Below the pieces are notes generated by a model. The model saw nothing but the letters and a program-made list of their open reading frames with translations. It searched no databases and had not been told where the DNA came from. A stretch of 47,105 bases of DNA from Clostridia bacterium (lineage in GTDB: Bacteria > Bacillota > Clostridia > Christensenellales > Aristaeellaceae). Both the position numbers and the translations under genes were made by a program. Below, piece by piece: positions 1 to 8,350 of the stretch (the first letter of the stretch is position 1; every line of letters starts with the position of its first letter). The stretch lies in NCBI GenBank assembly GCA_017404985.1, contig JAFRBK010000012.1, forward strand, positions 1-47,105, read 5' to 3'.

Positions 1-3000
1 ATACGTATCCACAGGCGTTGTGCCGTTCATCAGCGTTACTGTTACTACAGCGCCTTCCGGCCAGCCATGTCCGCCCGCTGCGTTCGTCCATTCCTTCTCG
101 ACATGAATGCTGGTTGTTTCTTCTTTGTTTTCAAAAGCAATATCATCCGAGCTGGCCAGCTTAACTGCGTTCAGCTTTCCGTCCTGATCAGTAACCTTCA
201 CTTGTACAGTCTTTGTGGAATTGTCATACTTGATTCCGTTATAAGTGTATTGGTTATTTTCGTTTGCTTCTTCAGGAATATCTTCCTTTATAGTATAGGT
301 AAATGTTTTCTCGGTCTCGCCACCCATATCAGCTTGGCGATATACAATAGGTGTAAATGTGATGCTACCATCTGTTTCGACAGAACCAGTAGCAACCTGT
401 TGGTTAGCTTCATTCTTGACTGTGAATGTAAACTTGCCCTTGGTCAGCGTTCCGCCTTCATAGCTCTTCTCACCGTCCAGCGTGATAGAAGTATCATCAG
501 TATGATACTCATTGATATAAGTCTCTGTTCTTACCTGATCAGCGACAATAGAACCTGTTCTTTCGTTAACTTCGCCATCAGCCAGTTTATAATACTCTGT
601 CCCGATAGTATTCTCTATCTCATGAACGGTATACCTATATCCTACCGGAATACCGGAAATAATGACATGACCATCCGCACGCAGCTTTATAGTTGCTTTC
701 CCTTGCTCGAACTTAATAGTATCCTTTCCTTTAATTCCCGAAACAACAAATCTGCTGTCGTCAGGTCTATCTCCGATCGGCTCGCCATTCGCTTTGGTTA
801 ATTGAATTTCAAAGGTAAAGTCAACATTCCGCTGCTTTGTTCCAGTAACCGTTTTCCTGATTTCCAGATCACCGGTATTCTGTTCGCCAACGCTGTTGCT
901 CAGCATTGTGTTTTCATTAATGATCTTGTTGGCATTATCAGAATGAATTTCATTGCCGGAATGCGTACACTTTTGGCAAATAATGGTTCCGCCCCAAACG
1001 CCACCCAGATTTGTCACATGAGCAGAAGGTGCCAGCATGACGCCAACGCCTTGTTTTGTAGTTTTGACCTCGCCAGTGTACAGGCCGCGGTTTGTATTAA
1101 GAATATTATAAAGAACCTTGGATGAGTTTTCTCTTCCTCCTCGTCCGAAATCACCTTCCAATGTAGTTCCGTTATAGCTGATTTCCGGATTGAACGAATC
1201 TCCGTTATCCATAATCACATTAACAACAGTAAAGCGGTTCGATGCATCATTGATAATAATACCGCTGTTCGTGATTTCAGAGGCATAGACCGTCATAATA
1301 TTGACAGTTTCACTTGGTCTCTTACCTTCGTCAGCAAGATATTCAGATAAGTCTCTCAGATTGGACATGTCAGAAATAATATTGATCGGACCATATCCAT
1401 TCTCTGCGCCTGCTTTCATAACAATGGATCGTTCACCGGGGTTTAGAGTCTGATTTACTCCATTAAGCAGATCGTACGTGTTTGTATTGCCCGCATAAAC
1501 ATATCCATTTCTGGATTTACTCAGCAAACCTGCGGCAACATCAGAGTTAACAGAATCAAAATAGTTGATGTTTTCATTAATATTACGGATCGTAATAATA
1601 CCATCTGTGAATTTAACAGTAACTTCTTCGTTTCCATCTTGAACTTTTACTGTACCGTTTTTATAGTCATAATATGTATTTCCAATTTTCTCTTTAAGAA
1701 CATATCTGCCCGCAGGTAAACCCTCAAATTTGAATGAGAATACGCCTTCTGCATTAGTTTTGCCTTCAGCTACCGCTGTAATGGTAACGGTTTGCTCTGT
1801 CGATGGATCTGTATATTGGAATTCTACCGGCTGTTCAACTTCATTACCATCTTTATCTTTTGTGAGAACAAACAACTCCAGATGAACCGTCTTGTCCTTA
1901 TAAGGTTTTCCGCCTTCTTTTACGTATTTCTTAACAACTGAAATAGAATTAACATAAGTATTTCTACCGGAAAAACCATATTCAGCTGTGATTGGCCCAG
2001 TGACAGAAGCCGCAGCAATATTGGCTTCCATATCGCTTATATGCCCGGCCAATTCTTCCGTATACAGACCGAAGTCGGTAGCTGTTTGCAAATAGCTGTC
2101 GATATATCCCTTTGTTACACCACCGGTGTCCTTCACAAAGTGAATCGTATTATAGAAATACTGTACGCCGTTCTGGTGATCTATCTCCTCCTCTAGCGTT
2201 TGATCTATTGTGAATGAATAACCATTTATTGATGAACCAGGAACAATTTCTTTTAAATTATCATGCCCCTCTTTTACAATTTCTGAAATCTTATATGTAT
2301 CAGGATTTGAAGGATTCTTAGGCTGCAAAATATATACTTTAATTGAAGTTTCGTTTCCTGTAAATTTTTTATCCTTTTTAAAATGTCCATTCTGATCCAG
2401 CCATATGACTTCTTCATCTGGAGCATCCTCTGCTGTCCCACTGAGGAAATCTTCTGCAGTGAAGGTTTTATCTGCTCCCGAAAGAGTCAGTGGAAGAACC
2501 ACATATTTTCTTCCATCACCTTTTCCAAACTGAACAACAACATAATCATGAATATCTGCTGATATTTCGAGACCAGGTTGATTCATGGTAACCTTTATCC
2601 CGTATAACTTATCGGGATATGATTTCTTTATTTCAATAATGTTTTGTCCATTAATCTCATAATTTGAAATATATTCATATCCGTTTTCCGGTGTGTCTTT
2701 AGCATCACGTTTTAAGTCATCAGGATTATCTTTATCCTTTAATGTCCAAGTCATATCGTAGTTAATATGATAAATCCTGGTTTTTACTGTATATTTCTTT
2801 TGGTAATAAACGGTTTTTCCCGCAGGACCATATTCCCTGAACTGATCAAATGGTACATCAACAACACTATTTCCATTCAGAGTAACTGGTTTAATTGCCC
2901 AGCCTACTTTTCTTTCACCATCTGTCATCTCCGCAAGAACGTAGTAATAATCACTAAGTTCTGGTGGTTCCAATTGTGTATTCGGATGTGTAGTATCAAT

Positions 3001-3513
3001 TCTGTTTTGTCTGCCGGAACCTACAGAAATAGTTTTTACTTCCGAAGTTCGGCTGTAACTGCGGATTTGCGTATTATATGTTTCACCGATGATTACCTTG
3101 TAGTCAGAATTATCCTCTTTCGAAATATACACAGGGTATTCGTCAATTATGTTTGTTGGAGTAACAAACTCAGATAAAGATCCTGAAGGGTAAATTGCCA
3201 GAACTTTCCCTTCTGGGCTTTCTGGATGTTCTACTCCTTGGCAATCCTTTAATATAACTATTGGGTTTTCGAGTGCCGTGCTTATTACGCCGTCACTCGC
3301 AATCGTTTCATATTTTTCAGCGATATATGAGTTATCAGCCTGTTGCACAGCAATATAATACCGGTTCGCTTCCGGTGTATACCCGTCTGGGCCGGAAATT
3401 TCAAATGTAACAAAGCCAGATCCGGCAGCGACAGCGCTACTCATCGGGACCATCTGCAGGACCATGATCATCGTCATCAGGTAAGCAAGAAGCTTCTTTG
3501 CTTTGTACTTCAT
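1..3513 (-). CDS. Giant secreted surface adhesin (choice-of-anchor A, pilin-like and Cna_B domains), C-terminus outside window
   Basis: The frame is open without a stop from the ATG at 3513 to base 1 (1171 codons), so the gene is truncated by the window edge. An AAAGGAGT ribosome site lies about 8 bases upstream. The protein starts with a signal peptide (MKYKAKKLL, then a hydrophobic run to SSAVAAG). Residues about 32-500 are beta-rich and unrecognised. Around residues 500-860 lies a choice-of-anchor-A-like fold, ending in the hallmark APSAHVTNLGGVWGGTII and GNEIH. It is interrupted at about 517-638 by a SpaA/Cna-like domain (VVKKYVKEGGKPYKDKTV, FEGLPAGRYVLKE). Next are a pilin-type domain (about 882-985; DLEIRKTVTG, GIPVGYRYTVHE), an FctA/Spy0128-like domain (about 1005-1128; FTYTIKED) and a Cna_B repeat beginning IHVEKEWTNAAGGHGWPEG. 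Such modules form isopeptide-stabilised adhesin stalks. Any LPXTG or other anchor lies outside the window. The gene is more AT-rich than most of the window. Confidence 0.9.
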   Translation of the reverse strand, partial: MKYKAKKLLAYLMTMIMVLQMVPMSSAVAAGSGFVTFEISGPDGYTPEANRYYIAVQQADNSYIAEKYETIASDGVISTALENPIVILKDCQGVEHPESPEGKVLAIYPSGSLSEFVTPTNIIDEYPVYISKEDNSDYKVIIGETYNTQIRSYSRTSEVKTISVGSGRQNRIDTTHPNTQLEPPELSDYYYVLAEMTDGERKVGWAIKPVTLNGNSVVDVPFDQFREYGPAGKTVYYQKKYTVKTRIYHINYDMTWTLKDKDNPDDLKRDAKDTPENGYEYISNYEINGQNIIEIKKSYPDKLYGIKVTMNQPGLEISADIHDYVVVQFGKGDGRKYVVLPLTLSGADKTFTAEDFLSGTAEDAPDEEVIWLDQNGHFKKDKKFTGNETSIKVYILQPKNPSNPDTYKISEIVKEGHDNLKEIVPGSSINGYSFTIDQTLEEEIDHQNGVQYFYNTIHFVKDTGGVTKGYIDSYLQTATDFGLYTEELAGHISDMEANIAAASVTGPITAEYGFSGRNTYVNSISVVKKYVKEGGKPYKDKTVHLELFVLTKDKDGNEVEQPVEFQYTDPSTEQTVTITAVAEGKTNAEGVFSFKFEGLPAGRYVLKEKIGNTYYDYKNGTVKVQDGNEEVTVKFTDGIITIRNINENINYFDSVNSDVAAGLLSKSRNGYVYAGNTNTYDLLNGVNQTLNPGERSIVMKAGAENGYGPINIISDMSNLRDLSEYLADEGKRPSETVNIMTVYASEITNSGIIINDASNRFTVVNVIMDNGDSFNPEISYNGTTLEGDFGRGGRENSSKVLYNILNTNRGLYTGEVKTTKQGVGVMLAPSAHVTNLGGVWGGTIICQKCTHSGNEIHSDNANKIINENTMLSNSVGEQNTGDLEIRKTVTGTKQRNVDFTFEIQLTKANGEPIGDRPDDSRFVVSGIKGKDTIKFEQGKATIKLRADGHVIISGIPVGYRYTVHEIENTIGTEYYKLADGEVNERTGSIVADQVRTETYINEYHTDDTSITLDGEKSYEGGTLTKGKFTFTVKNEANQQVATGSVETDGSITFTPIVYRQADMGGETEKTFTYTIKEDIPEEANENNQYTYNGIKYDNSTKTVQVKVTDQDGKLNAVKLASSDDIAFENKEETTSIHVEKEWTNAAGGHGWPEGAVVTVTLMNGTTPVDTY

Positions 3514-3570
3514 GTTAGTAACTCCTTTGCCAGTTAAACTTAAGAACCTTTTATTAATTGTGACATATGT

Positions 3571-3600
3571 AGCCGTGCCTCCGTAAAGCAAGACACGGCT
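3571..3600 (-). terminator. Possible terminator after the 3610-4257 gene
   Basis: A 7-bp stem (AGCCGTG/CACGGCT) with a 16-base loop lies just past the stop codon at 3610. It is followed on the minus strand by an AT-rich run without a clean T tract. It may be only a weak or partial terminator before the giant adhesin gene. Confidence 0.35.
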
Positions 3601-3609
3601 GAAAATCCA

Positions 3610-4257
3610 TTATGAGTTTTCTATCGGTTCTAATAACCTGATCACGACCTGCCAGCGATTTTTATAATTGTCGCGTGTAATCACAATCGGCATTTCTTCG
3701 CCGGTCTCGTTCTCAATATCTGTCCAGTTTTCTCCGTCGGGGCTGATCTGCCATTGCAACAGATATGGCTGAGTTTCATACTCATCCAAAACGGCCCTCA
3801 TATGAGCAGGCTGCCCAAATGTATGGTCTTCTGTTTCCCAAATAAACTCGATTTCCGGGAATGCCTCAGCGATCACGATGTATTCACCGTCAGCGGTCAG
3901 GTCTTTGACATCGCTCACTCTGATATAAACCATTTCATCTTCCTGGTCTTCGTTGTACACTTCATACCAGTCAGCGTTCGCAGGCTTTACCCAAACTATT
4001 TGTTTTGTTTCAAAATGGGCTATCGGTTCAGTATCTTCTTCCAGACTGCCGTATACGTCTGCGCCTTCCGGATTGGCAATTGCTGCTTTATAGTACCCCA
4101 TCATCTCTATGACAGACTCCGCAGTTTTTGCGGACATCAGAGATTGGCTGGGGGCAGCAATTTTCTTTTCTTCTGCAAATGCAGAAACTGAAATGAGCTG
4201 GAATACAAGAACCAGAACCATCATGAATGTTATTGCCTTGCTCTTTACGAATTTCAT
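3610..4257 (-). CDS. Secreted protein with C-terminal Ig-like QW module
   Basis: The ATG at 4257 is chosen because AAAGGGG lies about 9 bases upstream and the protein then begins with a normal signal peptide (MKFVKSK, hydrophobic core, AFAEE). A longer in-frame start exists upstream but lacks a ribosome site. The product is 215 aa. The central part is unrecognised, with a possible small SH3-like stretch (IVWVKPANADWYEVY). The C-terminal roughly 80 residues contain LLQWQISPDGENWTDIEN, an Ig-like module also present at the C-terminal end of the upstream 688-aa protein. It lies 93 bp downstream of that gene with no terminator between, so the two are probably cotranscribed. No LPXTG and no lipobox are seen. 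It is probably an exported partner of the neighbouring surface proteins. Confidence 0.75.
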   Translation of the reverse strand: MKFVKSKAITFMMVLVLVFQLISVSAFAEEKKIAAPSQSLMSAKTAESVIEMMGYYKAAIANPEGADVYGSLEEDTEPIAHFETKQIVWVKPANADWYEVYNEDQEDEMVYIRVSDVKDLTADGEYIVIAEAFPEIEFIWETEDHTFGQPAHMRAVLDEYETQPYLLQWQISPDGENWTDIENETGEEMPIVITRDNYKNRWQVVIRLLEPIENS

Positions 4258-4350
4258 GACTACAGCCCCTTTATCGTCATTCTTCCTGATTTCAATGTTC
4301 CAATGCAGCATTAAACCATATTCCAAACTGGATTCTGCAGAACTCTGCCA

Positions 4351-6417
4351 TTATTCAGCCTGCACGGTCTCCTCGGGATTCTCAGGTTCATCCTGAAGAT
4401 CAGTTTCAGTCTGTTCGGGCTGTTCAACTGTTTCAGCCTGCTCAGTTGCTTCAACCTGTTCAATTGCTTCGGCCTTTTCAGTATTCTGCTCAGGCTGTTC
4501 AGTTTCCTTTATTCCCTCGATCGTCATTTCGACGGTCCAGTAGTAGAGGTAATTCTCCTTCGTAACAACGATGTCCAGCTGTTCTCCATTCGCGTTTTCG
4601 ACATCGTTCCAGTTTTCATCATCCAGGCTCCATTTCCACTGCAGCGTGTAGATGAGCCCTTCCGCGCCTTCGATGTCAGCAATAAAGCGTGCGGTATCAC
4701 CGAAGTGAAGCTCTTCACCGTCCCACTCAGCATGGAAGCCAATAGAGCAATTCTCCGGTACTTCGATCTCTGCAGTTTCTTCTGTATTTTCTTCAGATTC
4801 GACGTCTTCGGTGGTTTCTCCTTCAACTTTTTCAGAATTTTCTTCTTCAGCGGTTTCTTCGGCAGTTTCGCCCTCGATGGTCTCTTCCTCGGTACCTTCT
4901 TCATCGACAACTTCGGCAGCAACCAGGCGGAAAGTGTCGGAGTAGGTGTCATCCGCGATCTTGAAGCGGAATTCGTTATTTATGTTCTCTTCAGTCACGT
5001 CCAGAACCATGGATTCGCTGTAGCCGATCTTCTCCCAGGCTTCGTCGTCAGCATCGGCGGCCTTGGTCTGCCAGACGATGTAGGCATCGGTCAGGTCCGC
5101 GTCGGCGTTCGCCTTCAGGGTCACCTGCGTGCCGGCAGCGATCTCTTCGGAGTCCACGGTGATCCAGCCATGGATCGGAGTAGCTGCAGCTTCTTCGGTT
5201 CCTTCGGTCTCTTCCGTTCCATCGGCGTTTTCGGTTCCTTCAGCTTCTTCTGTTCCATCGGTCACTTCGGCAGTGCCATCGGTAGTTTCGGTTCCTTCAG
5301 CAGTTCCTTCATTAATATTGGAAGTTTCTCCTTCAGTGGTTCCCACTTCGGAGGATTCTTCTTCGCCGTCGGTATCTTCGTCTTCTTCGGTATCTTCGGT
5401 TTCAGCTTCGGGTTTGACTGCTTCGGCCTTCATTTTGAAGGAGGTGTTTGTATCAGCACTCAGGACGATATCGTAAACCTGGCCGGCAACGGCGCTCAGC
5501 TCGTAGGTGTAGATGGCATCGGTAGAGGCGGGATCATCATTTTCAACGGCGGTGAACTTCACGCTCTTTTCGTTAATGGAAGCGTTCAGGGTTTCGCCGG
5601 CTTTCATCGTCAGAGACAGGACGATCGTCTCCGTCGAATCGGCGAACAGGCAGATCAGGAAGTCCTCGCCGGCAACTACGGTGCCGGAAACTTTCTTGCC
5701 GGCCATCAGGCCCTTGGCTTCCGGAACGGCTTCTTTCTCACTCTCATCCTCTTCCACTGGTTCCTGCTCCTCGGATTCATCTTCCAGCGCAGAGTTGGCG
5801 ATGACTTCCGGAGTCACGGCAGGAACTTCCTGGGCGATCTTTTCGGGCGTGACAAAACCTTCGTCTCCGTCTTCGAAGATTTCATATTCCGGTTCGCCGT
5901 TTTCATCTGTTCCTTCATTATTATATTCGTCATCGGAACCTTCTTCGGCGTCGTCCGCATCGCTGGCTTCATCGCCATCATCGCTTTCATCGGCCTGTTT
6001 GGCGGCAGCTTCTTCATCGGCTCCTTCAGTCTGCTGGGCGGCAGCTTCTTCTGCAGCCTTGCGGGCAGCCTCTTCTTCAGCGGCTTTCTTGGCAGCTTCT
6101 TCTTCCGCGGCCTTCTTGGCGGCGGCTTCTTCAGCAGCTTTCCGGGCAGCCTCTTCTTCAGCAGCCTTGCGGGCAGCCTCTTCTTCAGCGGCTTTCCGGG
6201 CAGCTTCTTCTTCGGCAGCCTTGCGGGCTTCTTCTTCTGCCAGTCTGGCCGCTTCGTCAGCGTCCTGCTGTTCAACGCCTGCTTCTGGCTGCTGTTCGAC
6301 GACGGTTGCTTCATTATTATCTGAAGCAGCGTCCTCAGCGAATGCAGCCACGATGCAGGAAACCAGCAGCGCGATAATGCACAGGATGGAGATGCCTTTC
6401 TTGAACCGATTCCTCAT
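4351..6417 (-). CDS. Large secreted Ala/Glu coiled-coil surface protein with Ig-like modules
   Basis: The product is 688 aa; its start is supported by GAGGTAAGG about 6 bases upstream. Residues 1-27 form a signal peptide ending AFA/EDA. An internal LLVSC could act as a lipobox, but the hydrophobic stretch continues past it, so signal peptidase I is favoured. Residues 58-127 are tandem RKAAEEEA-type octapeptides predicted to form a long charged helix, TolA-like. Residues 140-235 are acidic linker. About 240-335 is a beta domain resembling pre-peptidase C-terminal domains. About 340-412 is a TEGT-rich acidic repeat. About 415-510 and 560-640 are Ig-like modules, the second with [17 protein letters not shown], homologous to the next gene's C-terminus. 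The tail is Glu/Gln rich. There is no LPXTG. The overall shape suggests a cell-wall-spanning stalk; function unknown. Confidence 0.8.
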   Translation of the reverse strand: MRNRFKKGISILCIIALLVSCIVAAFAEDAASDNNEATVVEQQPEAGVEQQDADEAARLAEEEARKAAEEEAARKAAEEEAARKAAEEEAARKAAEEAAAKKAAEEEAAKKAAEEEAARKAAEEAAAQQTEGADEEAAAKQADESDDGDEASDADDAEEGSDDEYNNEGTDENGEPEYEIFEDGDEGFVTPEKIAQEVPAVTPEVIANSALEDESEEQEPVEEDESEKEAVPEAKGLMAGKKVSGTVVAGEDFLICLFADSTETIVLSLTMKAGETLNASINEKSVKFTAVENDDPASTDAIYTYELSAVAGQVYDIVLSADTNTSFKMKAEAVKPEAETEDTEEDEDTDGEEESSEVGTTEGETSNINEGTAEGTETTDGTAEVTDGTEEAEGTENADGTEETEGTEEAAATPIHGWITVDSEEIAAGTQVTLKANADADLTDAYIVWQTKAADADDEAWEKIGYSESMVLDVTEENINNEFRFKIADDTYSDTFRLVAAEVVDEEGTEEETIEGETAEETAEEENSEKVEGETTEDVESEENTEETAEIEVPENCSIGFHAEWDGEELHFGDTARFIADIEGAEGLIYTLQWKWSLDDENWNDVENANGEQLDIVVTKENYLYYWTVEMTIEGIKETEQPEQNTEKAEAIEQVEATEQAETVEQPEQTETDLQDEPENPEETVQAE
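6037..6246 (-). repeat. 24-bp tandem coding repeats (RKAAEEEA)
   Basis: About eight to nine imperfect 24-base units encode octapeptides alternating Ala and Glu with Lys/Arg. Synonymous and Lys/Arg differences separate the units, so they are not freshly duplicated. The array could vary in length by slippage. Confidence 0.8.
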
Positions 6418-6571
6418 GATCCCTTACCTCTTTCTACTTCGTCCTTAAGTAGTAAGCTTTCTATCTCCGCATTCCCTCTGATTCCGATCCGTTCCAGTTA
6501 CTTTTTAGTTACATTCGGTCGTATTTTGGTAATCTGGAATGTTTCAAAATGGGTATACGAATCCAGAAAAA

Positions 6572-6600
6572 ATGATATCATAAAAAAACACGCTTTGCAA
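6572..6600 (-). promoter_or_regulatory. Sigma-A type promoter of the surface-protein genes
   Basis: On the minus strand TTGCAA is followed after 17 bases by TATCAT. It would give a leader of about 150 bases before the start at 6417. In that leader, bases 6423-6456 can fold (CTTAC/GTAAG outside TACTT/AAGTA) and partly cover the ribosome site. Confidence 0.5.
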
Positions 6601-7266
6601 GGGGTTTGCGGAATTTTTTGAAAATTTTGTCTGTTGTGCCCTCAAAGCCTTGATTTTATTGGATTTTCTCGATTTTATTCCTCATTTATTGTCCTTACTT
6701 AATATGAGTTTGTCATTTTGTGTATGTAACCTTTTCGTCATGTTTTGAACCGTTTTTTGACGGTTTCTTCATATTTTTGACGCTTTTGGAGCAGCGTAAA
6801 TAGTGGTATTTGGAATGTAAATTTACCATTATTTACAGTTTTTTGGCAGTGTAACTGGTTCATCTTTCCGTTTTCATCGTCCAAAACCCCTGAAATCACT
6901 TGTTCGGTATCGGTTTCAAAGGATTTGTCCCCGATCGGATGGCTAGCGAATGCGATTTTTGTTTCATCATTTTATCCAATTTCGTTGTCCAAAATCGGTT
7001 TTGGGCATAACACCCGATCTGGGAAGGATTTTTCCTGAAAAAGCATGGTTTACAAGGGCTTTCCGCTGATGAAAAATATTTTCCCTCTCCTCTTGACAAC
7101 ACTCTTTTTCTCCCCGTTTTCACCTCCGGAATCGGTATTTGGAGCTGCCAATTCGCCGTCTGGGAGAACGTCCGGCCCTTTTGGATCAAGGGTTTGCGGG
7201 TTTGGGACAGCACCAAAAGCCTGAAAAAACCAAAGTCTGTTTTTTGCGGATTTTGGGCTCTTTGCA
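6601..7266. other. AT-rich gene-free stretch
   Basis: No supported gene is seen between 6418 and 7360. The part beyond the promoter at 6572-6600 is low in GC and rich in T runs. It contains an imperfect 13-base inverted repeat at 6796-6836, followed on the plus strand by six T. A 146-codon open frame at 6896-7336 (minus) has no ribosome site and overlaps a terminator hairpin, so it is not called. Confidence 0.6.
6796..6836. repeat. Imperfect inverted repeat, 13-bp arms
   Basis: Arms GTAAATAGTGGTA (6796-6808) and TACCATTATTTAC (6824-6836) match at 12 of 13 positions with a 15-base spacer. They are followed by TTTTTT at 6838-6843. It could be a regulator site or the terminator of an unseen small RNA. 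Confidence 0.45.
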
Positions 7267-7304
7267 TTGAAAAATCACGCTCCGGAATCATCGGAACGTG
7301 ATTT
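7267..7304 (-). terminator. Rho-independent terminator of the ROK kinase gene
   Basis: AAATCACG pairs with CGTGATTT (8 bp), then after one mismatch TCCG pairs with CGGA around a 7-base loop. A T run follows on the minus strand. It lies about 60 bases past the stop at 7361. Confidence 0.75.
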
Positions 7305-7360
7305 AAAGTTCTGCTTTTTCTGCTTTCTCGTTTCATGATTTGGAATGGGTTTTGGCCGGA

Positions 7361-8248
7361 TTACCCTTCCGGGATCCCCGCCGCCTGCTTTGCCAGCAGC
7401 AGGGCTCCTGTAGCTCCGCTTTTGGTACCCAGACCGGGTTCTGTAATATAGGCATCGATTTTCTCCAAAATGGCCTGATGGCGGATGTATCCATTTAGCA
7501 ATTCCTGCGTTTTTTTCCGGATCATCGGGAAAAGATGCTTCTGCTGCATCACACCGCCGCCCAGGATGATTTTATCCGGGGACAGGATGCAGATTGCGTT
7601 CATGCACATCTGGGCCAGATACCAGGCTTCCAGTTCCCAGGTTTCATGGTCCTGCGGGAGCTCGTATGCCTTCCTCCCCCACCGTTTTGCGATCGCTGGC
7701 CCGGATGCCAGTCCCTCCAGGCAGCCTTTATGGAAGGGGCAGAATCCGTCCGGGGTGGGATCATTCTTCGCGGGCTGAAGCAGCATATGCCCCATTTCAG
7801 GATGTAGAAGCCCGTGAACCAGATGTCCTTCCACGACAAGGCCTGCGCCAACGCCGGTGCCAATCGTTACATACATGCAGCTGTTCAACCCTTTAGCCGC
7901 GCCCAGTTTCCATTCCGCAAGCGCTGCGGCGTTCACATCCGTATCAATCATGGCCGGCACATGCAGGCTCTCCTGAAGCGTGGGCAGCAGCGGCTGGTTA
8001 GTCCAGCCCTGCTTCGGCGTGCTGGTAATATATCCGTAGGTCTGCGATTTCGGATTCAGGTCCACCGGGCCGAAAGATCCGATGCCGAGGGCGATAATAT
8101 CCTTTGATTTGAACCATTCGACCATCGCCGGGATGGTTTTGGCCGGGGTTTCGGTCGGAATACTGGTTTGTTCCAACAGCTCGTTGTTCTCATTGCCGAC
8201 GGAAAGGACCATTTTGGTTCCGCCGGCTTCAAGGGTGCCAAGGCGCAT
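7361..8248 (-). CDS. ROK family sugar kinase, fructokinase-like
   Basis: The 295-aa product matches ROK fructokinases in length and motifs. It would phosphorylate a hexose, most likely fructose (possibly mannose or glucose), with ATP in the cytoplasm. The N-terminal ATP-binding motif is GTLEAGGTK. DTDVNAAALAE carries the probable catalytic Asp104. TIGTGVGAG is the second phosphate-binding loop. The ROK zinc site appears as HPEMGH with Cys170, His173 and Cys176 in CPFHKGC. The ATG at 8248 has AAGGAGG about 10 bases upstream. It is the downstream gene of the minus-strand group but is separated from the peptide-binding-protein gene by a strong terminator, so it may have its own promoter. Exact substrate cannot be read from sequence. 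Confidence 0.88.
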   Translation of the reverse strand: MRLGTLEAGGTKMVLSVGNENNELLEQTSIPTETPAKTIPAMVEWFKSKDIIALGIGSFGPVDLNPKSQTYGYITSTPKQGWTNQPLLPTLQESLHVPAMIDTDVNAAALAEWKLGAAKGLNSCMYVTIGTGVGAGLVVEGHLVHGLLHPEMGHMLLQPAKNDPTPDGFCPFHKGCLEGLASGPAIAKRWGRKAYELPQDHETWELEAWYLAQMCMNAICILSPDKIILGGGVMQQKHLFPMIRKKTQELLNGYIRHQAILEKIDAYITEPGLGTKSGATGALLLAKQAAGIPEG

Positions 8249-8306
8249 GGGATGGGGCCTCCTTCAACAGATTTCTTCTCCGTAGAGATTTTTTGCTTTG
8301 TTTTGG

Positions 8307-8333
8307 AAAACCCGGATGCCGCTGGCATCCGGG
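8307..8333 (-). terminator. Strong terminator of the family 5 binding-protein gene
   Basis: A perfect 10-bp stem CCCGGATGCC/GGCATCCGGG with a 3-base loop is followed by TTTT on the minus strand, about 18 bases past the stop codon at 8351. Confidence 0.85.
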
Positions 8334-8350
8334 TGCTGGTTTCCTGTTTG

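Noticed and set aside
67-1125. Two plus-strand open frames at the left edge
   Set aside because: They are in the antisense of the giant adhesin frame, whose domains are clearly recognisable.
6037-6246. CRISPR-like repeat array
   Set aside because: Units are contiguous 24-bp coding repeats without spacers.
4705-6324. Long plus-strand open frames opposite the coiled-coil protein gene
   Set aside because: Their Phe/Gly- and Ser/Ala-rich translations are the mirror of the Glu/Ala repeats; no ribosome site or signal peptide.
6423-6565. Riboswitch in the leader of the 688-aa protein gene
   Set aside because: A small hairpin covers the ribosome site, but no conserved aptamer pattern (for example c-di-GMP class I) could be matched.
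6896-7336. 146-codon minus open frame in the gene-free stretch
   Set aside because: No ribosome site, no domain, and it contains the terminator hairpin at 7267-7304.
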